Shown piece after piece: positions 40,241-49,700 of a DNA stretch of 55,207 nt; positions within the stretch are counted from its first letter, which is position 1, and each line of letters starts with the position of its first letter. Location: positions 1 through 55,207 of the forward strand of contig NZ_AXVD01000033.1 in NCBI RefSeq assembly GCF_000482385.1, in the 5' to 3' direction. The stretch is from Nocardia sp. CNY236. GTDB taxonomy: Bacteria > Actinomycetota > Actinomycetes > Mycobacteriales > Mycobacteriaceae. Below the pieces are notes generated by a model. It saw nothing but the letters and a program-made list of their open reading frames with translations. It searched no databases and was not told the DNA's origin. The position numbers were made by a program, and so were the translations under genes.

Positions 40241-41490
40241 CGTTCGACCGGCACGTAGAGGGCAGCCAATGCGTCATCGAGAGCCCGGACTTCCTGGCTA
40301 CGTGCTGGGAGGCTGGCCCGGTATTCCCTCGCGAGCCTGGTGATCCGCTCGCTGCGGTACCGCAGCCCGGTGTGCAACGCTTCGGTAGCCAGGGCGCATC
40401 CGCCTTCGACGTCGCCCGTGCGCGCCAGAACGTGGGCCTGCTCGACCTGCGCGAGAGCACGGGGTTTCGCGGCGGTGAGTGCGGGCTGTGCGGCCATGAA
40501 TGCAGCGCGGGAGCCGCGGTGGTCACCGATCCGGGCCAAAGCGCTGGCTTGGTAGCGGGCTGCCTTCGGCCCGCTGAACACGAATACCCAAGGCCACCTG
40601 GGCTCACCGCGTTGGCGATCGGCCAGCCGTTCGGCGCGATGCAGCGATGTAAGAGTATTGGCTCGGTCACCGGTTGCCGCGTACGCGACGGCCAACAGTG
40701 ACGCCATCCATGCGGCAGCACTGTCGGGGACGGCGCGGTCCATGTACGACGAGGCGGTGCGAAGAAGCGTCAAACCGGCGTGTGCATCACCGGTCTCGAC
40801 GGCATAGTGCCCGAGACTGGCAGTCATGTAGGAAACCAGAAGGGGATGGTGGGTGCGTTCGGCATGCCGGATCGCCTCTGCGTACCGACGACGCGCGGTC
40901 GCGTCGTCGCCACAGTCTGCAGCCAGCCACGCGGCCAGGCCGGCGACTTCGGACAACGCCCGGAATCCGTTCGAAGAGCTCAGCCGGTCTCGTACGACAT
41001 GGTCTACCAGATCGAGGTGTGCTTCTACGGCCGGGTGAACCTGGTCGGACGGTACCGACGATTCCATGCGTCGGTAGTGGCCGGTGGGGCCGGCGATTGC
41101 TTCGATCAACTCCGTCCCACTGGGTGCATTGGCGCGTACTGCGCTCGCTCCAGCAGCGAGCACGGCACCTCGAAGGAACTGTTTGCGGGTCACATCCTTG
41201 TCGCCGGTGAGGGGGCGACGCCGACTGAATCCCAGCTCGGCATCGGATGCCACATCGAGGATTGCGCGCAGAGCTGCACGGTAATACGTTCGCGGCCACG
41301 TCGTTTCGCCGCGCTCCCATTTGCCGATATGACGCTCGTCCACGGCGCCGCGGGTGTTCGTGGCCCGGAACACGTGGTCGTTGACGGCATCTGCCAGCTC
41401 TTGGCGAGTCATCGGATGACCTGGCGATCCCGGAGATTCGATCCGTAGCCGTGCTTGGAGGAGTAGGTCGTTGCGTCCGGTCACGGGCAT
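40237..41490 (-). CDS. HTH (XRE-like) regulator with TPR-type helical repeats
   Basis: 417 residues from ATG 41490, which has GAAGAGAGG just upstream; the open frame before it is not protein-like. Residues 1-70 form an XRE-like DNA-binding domain (MTRQELADAVNDHVF, VDERHIGKWERGETTWP). A hydrophobic patch KQFLRGAVLAAGASAV follows at about 105-120. The rest is TPR-like helical pairs (ATARRRYAEAIRHAERT, YAATGDRANTLTSLHRAERL, EQAHVLARTGDVEGGCALATEAL). Such proteins are common in Nocardia and Streptomyces and usually sense a small molecule or peptide. It is coupled to the SLOG gene by a 4-nt overlap and diverges from the second resolvase-like gene. The signal is unknown. Confidence 0.82.
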   Translation of the reverse strand: MPVTGRNDLLLQARLRIESPGSPGHPMTRQELADAVNDHVFRATNTRGAVDERHIGKWERGETTWPRTYYRAALRAILDVASDAELGFSRRRPLTGDKDVTRKQFLRGAVLAAGASAVRANAPSGTELIEAIAGPTGHYRRMESSVPSDQVHPAVEAHLDLVDHVVRDRLSSSNGFRALSEVAGLAAWLAADCGDDATARRRYAEAIRHAERTHHPLLVSYMTASLGHYAVETGDAHAGLTLLRTASSYMDRAVPDSAAAWMASLLAVAYAATGDRANTLTSLHRAERLADRQRGEPRWPWVFVFSGPKAARYQASALARIGDHRGSRAAFMAAQPALTAAKPRALAQVEQAHVLARTGDVEGGCALATEALHTGLRYRSERITRLAREYRASLPARSQEVRALDDALAALYVPVER

Positions 41491-41717
41491 CGCCTCTCTT
41501 CCGAAACTGTCCTGAAGATAGCCGCACGTTCTGTGTAGGTGGCCGACCTTCCCATGATTTTCCCAAGGTATTACCACCGACACGCAGTCGTATAGCTGTC
41601 TCTCTGCAGAGAAGCTGAAGGCAGCAGGGCGCGAGGCCTGCACGATTGCGAACACGACACACGACGCCGGCCGGTGACCTCGTATCCGGACATCACCGCT
41701 ACTTCGAAGGGACGAGC

Positions 41718-42044
41718 ATGACGATGAAACCGGCAGCTATCGGATACCTGCGTCGCGACGTCTCCGGTATCTCCCAGGGGTGGCACGAGATGCAGATCCG
41801 CAGTCTCGCGCGATGTCTCGGCTACGACCTGTCCAAAACGATCGTGTTCGGCCCGGGCACGGCAGACCCGGTCACACAGTTGATCGTCGCCGCACGCAAG
41901 ACCGAGGCCGAGGCCGTGTTCGTGCCGAGCCTCTGGCATCTCGGCGACCATGTGCCCAGCGCGCTGGTCGACGTCGCCGATGTGATCACGGTGATTCCCC
42001 GGTACACCTACTCACGCAGACTTTCGAACCCGTCCAGGAATTGA
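41718..42044 (+). CDS. Small resolvase-like domain protein, probably non-catalytic (paralog 2)
   Basis: A 108-residue protein closely related to the one at 28683-28991: AAIGYLRRDVSG, WHEMQIRSLAR, EAEAVFVPSLWHLGD, VADVITVIP. As there, the opening resembles a serine-recombinase catalytic domain, but the arginine helix LDRLGR is replaced by LWHLGD and no DNA-binding tail is present. The start at 41718 has GAAGGGA 6 nt upstream. It diverges from the HTH/TPR gene. The two paralogs point outward at both edges of the accessory region. Function is unknown; a regulatory or structural role is possible. Confidence 0.78.
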   Translation: MTMKPAAIGYLRRDVSGISQGWHEMQIRSLARCLGYDLSKTIVFGPGTADPVTQLIVAARKTEAEAVFVPSLWHLGDHVPSALVDVADVITVIPRYTYSRRLSNPSRN

Positions 42045-42127
42045 GTCGACCCACCGGGCGGTACCTTCGACCGGGCAAGTCGCTGGCTTCTGGGTGGTTT
42101 CGAGGTCGGTAGGAATAGGCTGGGTCG

Positions 42128-42553
42128 GTGGCCTCGTTATCGGATCCCGATGTTCGCGCCTTTCTGACCCGTGGCACTCGTACCGGCAAGCTGGCGGTGG
42201 TGGCCGCTGACGGCAGGCCGATGGTCACGCCGGTCTGGTTCGTCCTCGACGGCGACGAGTTGGTCTTCACGACTGGAATCTCGAGTGTCAAGGCCAAGGC
42301 GTTCGCCCGTGACGGACGCGTCGCAGTCTGCGTCGACTTGGAGGAACCTCCCTACGGGGAAGTGCAGTTGCAGGGCAGCGTGACGCTGTCGAAGAATCCC
42401 GATGAGTTGTTGCGGGTCGCCACCGAGGTGGGTGGGCGCTACATGGGGCACGATCGGGCCGTGGAGTTCGGCACGCGCAACGGCGGCCCGGGCATGATCG
42501 TGGTCCGGTTGCGGCCGTCGAAGGTAATCGCCAACTTCGACGTCACGGCCTGA
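42128..42553 (+). CDS. PPOX-class (pyridoxamine 5'-phosphate oxidase-like) F420- or flavin-dependent enzyme
   Basis: A 141-residue split-barrel protein of the family size: an opening helix SDPDVRAFLT, then GKLAVVAADGRPMVTPVWFVL, TGISSVKAKAFARDGRVAVCVD, a central VQLQGSVTL strand, and a C-terminal GMIVVRLRPSKVIANFDV. Actinobacterial members of this group reduce substrates with F420H2 or use FMN; the sequence alone does not tell which. The GTG start at 42128 has only a weak ribosome site. It precedes cobM by 117 bp on the same strand. Its substrate is unknown, and the link to cobalamin synthesis is only positional. Confidence 0.85.
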   Translation: MASLSDPDVRAFLTRGTRTGKLAVVAADGRPMVTPVWFVLDGDELVFTTGISSVKAKAFARDGRVAVCVDLEEPPYGEVQLQGSVTLSKNPDELLRVATEVGGRYMGHDRAVEFGTRNGGPGMIVVRLRPSKVIANFDVTA

Positions 42554-42670
42554 GCAATCCATCGCCGGTGCGAGCAGCGGCGGCAAGGCCGCAACCCTGC
42601 GTGGTCAGCGATCGGCCGAGGCCTCCCTCGGCGAAATTCTGGTGTGCACGAGGTGGTTAGACTCGCCCGC

Positions 42671-43438
42671 ATGACCGTGCACTTCATCGGGGCCGGGCCC
42701 GGCGCGGCCGATCTGCTGACGGTGCGGGCGGTCGAGTTGCTGCGCGCCGCGCCGGTTTGTCTGTACGCCGGTACATACCTCGACCCCGAGGTGCTCGCTC
42801 ATTGCGCGCCGGATGCCGAGCTGATCGACACCCGGCAGATGGACCTCGATCAGATCACCGATCACTTGGTGCGGGTCACCGAAGCAGGCAAGGATGTAGC
42901 GCGCCTGTGTTCCGGGGATCCCTCGCTCTACTCGGCGCTCACCGAGCAGACCCGCCGGCTGGACGCGCGCGGCGTGCCGTGGGATGTCACGCCGGGAGTA
43001 CCGTCCTACGCTGCTGCCGCCGCATTGCTCGGCGCCGAGCTCACGGTGCCGGAGCTGGTGCAGTCGGTGGTGTTGACCCGCACACACGCACGCTCGACCG
43101 CAATGCCCGAATCGGAGGCACTGGCGAACTTCGCCGCCACCGGCGCCACGCTGGTGCTTCATCTGGCGATCACTCGCGTCCGCCCGGTGGCAGCCGAACT
43201 GGCCGTCGACTACGGGCTCGACTGTCCGGTTGCGGTCGTCTATCGCGCAAGCCAACCCGATCAGCTGGTGTTGCGGGGCACTTTGGCCGACATCGCCGAC
43301 CAGGTCGAGACCGCTCGACTGCGGCAGGCCGCCGTGATCCTGGTCGGTCGTGCGCTCGCACCGGGTGTATCGTGCGCCGAATCACATCTTTACGATCCGG
43401 CGCGCGATCGCCCAGCGACCGAGGGGTCACCGCGGTGA
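42671..43438 (+). CDS. cobM: Precorrin-4 C11-methyltransferase (cobalamin biosynthesis)
   Basis: A 255-residue tetrapyrrole methylase. The SAM-binding N-terminus FIGAGPGAADLLTVRA, the LYAGTYLDPEVLAHC and LCSGDPSLYSAL motifs, the VTPGVPSYAAAAA block and LVLHLAI are characteristic of CobM/CbiF. It transfers a methyl group to C11 of precorrin-4 in aerobic B12 synthesis in the cytoplasm. The start at 42671 is the first Met before the SAM motif; the upstream in-frame part is not conserved. In mycobacteria cobM sits with cobK and cobL; neither is seen beside it here. The TGA is overlapped by a GTG (GTGA at 43435-43438) that opens only a 39-codon frame. Confidence 0.95.
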   Translation: MTVHFIGAGPGAADLLTVRAVELLRAAPVCLYAGTYLDPEVLAHCAPDAELIDTRQMDLDQITDHLVRVTEAGKDVARLCSGDPSLYSALTEQTRRLDARGVPWDVTPGVPSYAAAAALLGAELTVPELVQSVVLTRTHARSTAMPESEALANFAATGATLVLHLAITRVRPVAAELAVDYGLDCPVAVVYRASQPDQLVLRGTLADIADQVETARLRQAAVILVGRALAPGVSCAESHLYDPARDRPATEGSPR

Positions 43439-43745
43439 CTCAGCCGGCGGGTATCCCACCGCCCCTCGGACGATCACCACATTCAACTGCGGCGATGTTT
43501 GTTTGCTATATCAACGATTGGTTGGGTGTCGGATGCGACTGTAGATTGTTCCGGTGATTCGTAACGGGAGCCCCGGCGCAGCCGGCAGGTGGGCGCTGGG
43601 CATGGTCGAGCCCATGTAACAAGATCGCCCTGTTGAACAGATAATTCGTATGGGCATTTCGCCCTATTGACACAAAACCTGATTGACGTAGGAACTGAAT
43701 CCGGAGACGCCAGGCGTAACGCCCGAGCGGCGGCGTCCGTTCCGG
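43439..43745. other. A/T-rich leader upstream of the second NRPS
   Basis: About 300 bp without a convincing gene. It contains two A/T-rich patches (about 43490-43560 and 43615-43700), unusual in this genome, and a short frame starting in the cobM overlap that has no recognised homology. No iron box, riboswitch or B12-box was recognised. The promoter of the NRPS gene must lie here. Confidence 0.5.
43667..43694 (+). promoter_or_regulatory. Candidate promoter of the second NRPS
   Basis: A perfect -35 consensus TTGACA (43667-43672) lies 16 bp before TAGGAA (43689-43694), a weak -10 match. It is in the A/T-rich leader about 50-100 bp before the possible NRPS starts. The -10 element is poor, so this is tentative. 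Confidence 0.3.
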
Positions 43746-46700
43746 ATGGGTCGGGGAGCGCTACGTGGTGTTCCGGAAGTGAGGTTACGGTTGAACCGGC
43801 TGGATTTCGGCGGAGACGGCGAAACTGGTAACGAACGGGAGCACACAGAATCCGGAGCGGGATCCGATCTGTCGGGGGCCTTTCCCTTGTCTCCTGCCCA
43901 GCTGGGCATCTGGTACGCGCAGCATGTCGACCCGCGGGTGCCGATCAACATTGCACAGTACGTCGACCTGCGCGGCGATCTCGATCGCCCGACGCTAGTG
44001 CGGGCCAGCATCGAGGCCTCGAACGAACTCGGCTCGGGTTTTCTGCGTGTCGGCGAGCGTGGCGGCGAGCCATTCCAATACGTCGACTACACCGTCGCCG
44101 AGACAGACAGACTGTTCTACCTGGATCTTCGGGACGAAGATGATCCGAGAACCGCGGCGATGGCCTGGATGCGCGCCGACTACAGTCGCCCGCTGGACCT
44201 GATTCGCGACCGGTTGATCAAGATCGCGGCCCTGCAGCTCGCTGATGGCCATTGGTACTGGTATCTGCGGTCGCATCACATCGCTCTCGACGGATTCGGC
44301 GCGATGACCTACCTCACTCGGATCGCCGAGCTGTACACGGCATACGCGACCGGCGTCGAGCCCGCCCCGAGTAAGGCCACCGACCTGCTCACGCTGTATC
44401 AGCAGGAGATGGCCTATCGCGGCACCACGCGGTTCGCCACGGACAAGACGTATTGGGGCGAACGGGTAGCGGGGCTGGAAGAAGGCACCAGTCTGCAGGG
44501 CCGGACCGCGCCACCGGCGCCGATCAACGGGATCTCCAGTGCCGCGCTGTCGGATGAGCAGAACGCGAAATTGAAAGCCGCCGTGGCACGTCATAATTCG
44601 TCGCCCGCGGCCATGCTGCTCGCTGGTTTCGCGGGCTATCTGGCGCAGTGGACCGGTGCCGAAGACGTGATCGTGAGTCTTCCGGTCACCGCGCGCACCA
44701 CCGCTGCGATGCGGCGTTCCGGCGGCGTCACCTCCAATATCGTGCCACTGCGCCTGCGGGTCGGGTACGAGACCACCATTGCCGAACTGGTGCGTCAAGT
44801 GGCGGTCGAGGTATCGGGTGCGCTGCGCCACCAGCGGTACCGCCACGAGGACATTCGCCGCGATGCGGCCGGCGAGGGTGTGGTGACCACGGAGTTCTTC
44901 GGTCCGTGGGTCAACATCATGCTGTTCCAGAACGAGATCGTCCTCGGCTCGATCGTGGGCCAGATGTCCGTGCTGTCCACCGGCAGCATCGAGGATCTGG
45001 GCGTCAACTTCTACCAGTCGATCGCCGGATCACGCACACACATTGACTTCGAGACCAATCCCAACCTCTATACCGAGGACGAGGCGCGTCGCCATCACGG
45101 TCGCTTCCTCGAATTCTTCGATCGCTTCCTCGCCGCCGACAGCCACGAGCCGGTGTGGACGTTGCCGGTCGCCACCGCCGACGAATGCGAACAGACACTG
45201 CTGGATTGGAACGATTCTCAGCAGGAGGTTCCGCGAACCACCCTCGCGGCACTTCTGGACGAGCGGACGCGGTTGGCCCCGCAGAACGTCGCGCTCGATT
45301 TCGAAGGCGCGACCCTCACCTACGCGGAGTTCGATGCGCGGGTCAATCGACTGGCGCGCTTTCTGATCGCCGACGGTGTCGGCCCGGAATCGCTGGTAGC
45401 CCTGGGGATGCGCCGCTCGCTGGATCTGGTGATCGGCATGCACGCGGTGTTGAAGGCCGGCGGCGCCTACGTGCCGATCGATCCCGATCACCCGGCCGAA
45501 CGCACCGCCTACATTCTCGACAGCGCAGCGCCGGTATCGGTATTGACCCTGTCGAGCGACGAGTCGACCTTGCCCGACCGCGTTCGCCGGATCGCGATCG
45601 ACGTTCTCGATGTGTCGGCACACTCCGCCGCCCCGATCACCGACACCGATCGGCTCGCGCCGCTGCGTCCGGACAACACCGCCTACGTCATCTACACCTC
45701 GGGGTCTACCGGTCGCCCCAAGGGCGTGGCGGTCACGCACCACGCGATCGTCAATCAGCAGCTGTGGATGCTCGACGAATACCGGTTGACCGCCGAAGAC
45801 GTCTACCTGCAGAAGACTGCGACCACATTCGACGTGTCGTTGTGGGGCTATTTCCTGCCGCTGCTGGCGGGTGCGACGCTGGTCGTCGCATCGCCGGACG
45901 GGCACCGCGACCCGCAGTACATCGCAGACACGATCGAACGGCACGGCGTCACCGTGACCGATTTCGTTCCGTCGATGCTGACGGTGTTCCTCGCGCACGC
46001 CACCCGAGCGCAATGCGCCACGCTACGTGCGGTGTTCGTGATCGGCGAGGCACTGCCGCCGGAGACCGCAGCGGCTTTCCGTGCTATCAGCCCGGCCGGA
46101 CTACACAACCTGTACGGCCCCACCGAGGCCGCGGTGTCGGTGACCTACTGGGAGGCCACGGCCGCCGACACGGTGACCGTGCCGATCGGCATCCCGGAGT
46201 GGAACGTCGAAGTCTATGTATTGGATGCACGGTTGCGTCCGGCGGCGATCGGTGCTCCTGGCGAGCTGTATCTCGCCGGCCGTCAGCTTGCTCGTGGCTA
46301 TCGTGGTCGCCCGGATCTGAGTGCGGATCGCTTCGTCGCCAATCCGCTGTCGATCACGGGCGAACGGATGTACCGCACCGGCGACCTGGTGCGGTGGAAC
46401 GGTGCCGGCACACTGGAATACCTCGGCCGCACCGATTTCCAGGTGAAGTTCCGTGGCCAGCGGATCGAACTGGGTGAGATCGAGACCGGTCTGTTGGCCC
46501 ATTCGGCAGTCGGCCAAGCCGTGGTACAGGTTGCCGACACCGCGACCGGTCAGCAGTTGGCCGCCTACGTCGTGCTCACCCCGGACCACGTGGTCCACCC
46601 CGGGGAGCTGTCCAGCTTCATCGCGGACAGACTGCCCAGCTACATGGTGCCGGCGTCGATCATGATTCTGGACGCCTTGCCGCTCAACACCAGCGGCAAG

Positions 46701-49700
46701 CTCGATCGCAAAGCCCTGCCGGAGCCGGTGTTCGACTCCGCCGCAGCTAAATTCCGCGCCCCGCGTACCCAGGCCGAGCACGTGGTGGCGGGCATCTTCG
46801 CCGACGTGCTCGACCAGGACCGAGTCGGGATCGACGACAACTTCTTCGACCTCGGTGGCAACTCCTTGGTCGCAACCCAGGCAGTGGCGCGCATCGGTGC
46901 GGCGTTCGGTACCCGGATCGGCGTGCGCGCGCTGTTCGAGACCCCGACCGTCGTAGGGATTGCGCACGTGGCGCAGTATGCGGTCCCGGTCGACGGGTCG
47001 CGCCCGCCGCTGGTGGCCCAGCAGCTGCCGGCCCGAGTGCCCCTGTCGCTGGCTCAGCAGCGCATGTGGTTCATCAACCAGTTCGACCCGACTGTGCCCA
47101 CCTACAACCTGCCGTTCGTCGTGCGATTGCGCGGCCGGGTGGACATGGCGGCGTTGCAGGCGGCGTTGTTGGATGTGGTCGAGCGTCAGCAGTCGCTGCG
47201 CACCATGTTTCCCGACTCCGGCGACGGCGGATTCCAGCAGGTGATTCCGCTCGACGAGGTCGATCTCGGCCTCTCGGTCGAACCGATAGACGAGACCGAT
47301 CTATCTGACGCGCTGATCGAATTCGCTGCCCGCGGCTTCGACGTCTCGCACGAGCTGCCGATTCGGGTGCGAGTGTTCACCGTCGCCGACCCGAGCGCCG
47401 ACGACAACACCTACCACGCAGTCGCTTTCGTGGTCCACCACATTGCAGCCGACGGCGTCTCGTTCGGACCGCTGGCGCGCGACATGGCCGCGGCGTACTT
47501 GGCCCGCGCCGAGGGCAGGGCGCCGAGCTGGGCGCCGCTGCCGGTGCAATACCAGGACTTCAGCCTTTGGCAGCGCGAGCTGCTCGGGGATGAATCCGAT
47601 CCGGCGTCCATGGCCTCCCAGGAGATCGCCTACTGGCGCCAAACTCTGGCGGGTCTGCCAGATCAACTGGACTTGCCCACGGACCGCCCGCGCCCGCCGG
47701 TGCAGAGTTTCCGCGGCGGCCGGGTGAGCTTCCAGATCGATGCCGAACTGCACCAACGCCTCGCCGCACTGGCCCGAGCGCAGGGTGTCAGTCTGTTCAT
47801 GGTGCTGCATGCGGCGCTGGCTGTACTGCTGGCGCGGTTGTCCGGGACCCGGGACATCGCCATCGGCACCCCGGTCGCGGGACGAGGCGAGCAAGCGCTC
47901 GACGACCTGATCGGTATGTTCGTCAACACTCTCGTCCTGCGATCCGAGGTGGACGGCGGCGAGACGTTCGCCGAGTTCCTCGGCCGCACCAGGGACGCCG
48001 ACCTGTCCGCCTTCGCCTTCGCGAACGTGCCGTTCGAGCGCTTGGTCGAGGTGCTCAACCCGACGCGCTCCCAAGCGCGTCACCCACTTTTCCAGGTGAT
48101 GTTGTCGTTCCAGGAGATGTCACACGCGACGTTGGAGATGCCTGGCCTCTCGGTCACCGCCGACGAGCTCGAGGTGGACATCGCCAAGTTCGACCTGCAG
48201 TGGACGGTTACCGAGGACCACGGTGTTCGCGGTGAACCCGCCGGCATGACAGCGGTGGTCTCCTTCGCCACCGACCTGTTCGACGCCCCGACGGTCACCG
48301 AGTTCGGTCGTCGCTTCGTGCGTACGCTCGACGCCGCCGCCAGCGCACCGCAGACGACCGTGCGCGACATCGGGATTCTCGAGAGCGCCGAGCGTGCTCG
48401 CGTACTGACCGCGTGGAACGACACAGGTCATGCCGTCGCGACGACCACTGTGCTCGACTTGTTCGAAGAACAGGTGCGCGCGCAGCCGGAGGATCCTGCC
48501 GTCGTATTCGACGGCGGCGCGGGTGAGTTCGGTCCCGAGGTCGAACTGTCCTATGCCGAATTCGCCGCGCGAGTCAATCGCCTGGCACGCAAACTGGTCG
48601 ATTCCGGCGTCGGTCCGGAATCACTGGTCGCGGTCGGTATCCGACGATCGGTGGACATGCTCGTGGCGATCTACGCCACCCTGACCGCGGGCGGCGGCTA
48701 TGTGCCGATCGACCCGGATCATCCGGCCGAGCGCACCGAGTACGTGCTGGACAGTTCGTCGCCGGTCTGTGTGTTGACCACCACCGCCGACCCCGTCTCC
48801 ACCGTGAGCGTTCCGGTGCTAGCGGTGGACGACCTCGATCTCACCGAGTACAGCGACGCGCCGATCACCGACGCGGAGCGCCGCGCACCGTTGCGCCCGG
48901 CCAATACGGCGTATGTGCTCTACACGTCCGGCTCCACCGGTCGCCCCAAGGGCGTGGCGGTCACCCACGCCTCGGTGGTCAACCAGATCGCCTGGATCAC
49001 CGCCGAATACCGGATCGGTCCGGCCGATATGATCCTGCAGAAGACGCCGGTCACCTTCGACGTCTCGGTGTGGGAGCTGTTCGCTCCGTTGAGCGTTGGC
49101 GCGCACATGCTGATCGCCGCACCGGAAGGGCATCGCGATCCGATATATCTGTCGGACATCATCGGGCGGCATCGGGTGACGATGACCTCCTTCGTACCCT
49201 CGATGCTTTCGGTGTTTCTCGGAGCGGCCTCCTCGGCCGAATGCGCGTCGCTGCGTGCGGTCCTGGTAGCAGGTGAGGCCTTGCCGCCCGAGACGGTCGC
49301 CGCGTGGCGGCGGTTCACCAGCGCTGCGGTGCACAACCTGTACGGCCCCACAGAGTTCACTGTGCACGCCACAGCGTGGCACCTCGCCGAGACGTCCCCC
49401 ACCGCAGTGCCGATCGGTCGTCCGGTGTGGAATGCGCAGGCCTACGTGCTGGACGAGGGGCTGCACCCGGCTCCGGTAGGCGTACCCGGCGAAATGTACC
49501 TGGGCGGTGCGCAGGTCGCCCGCGGCTACCATGGCCGCCCCGACTTGTCGGCCGATCGCTTCGTCGCCAACCCGTTCGGTGCGCCCGGTTCCCGCCTGTA
49601 TCGTACCGGTGACCTGGCGCGGTGGGTGCTGCCACGTGATGCCGAGCCGGGCGACCGCGCGGTGCTGGAGTACATCGGGCGCACCGATTTCCAGGTGAAG

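Noticed and set aside
28600..42100. tRNA genes or attachment-site repeats at the borders of the accessory region
   Set aside because: No cloverleaf-like sequence or matching direct repeats were found at either edge.
43439..43745. Iron-regulated (IdeR) box or cobalamin riboswitch before the second NRPS
   Set aside because: No 19-bp iron-box palindrome and no B12-box pattern could be found by eye.
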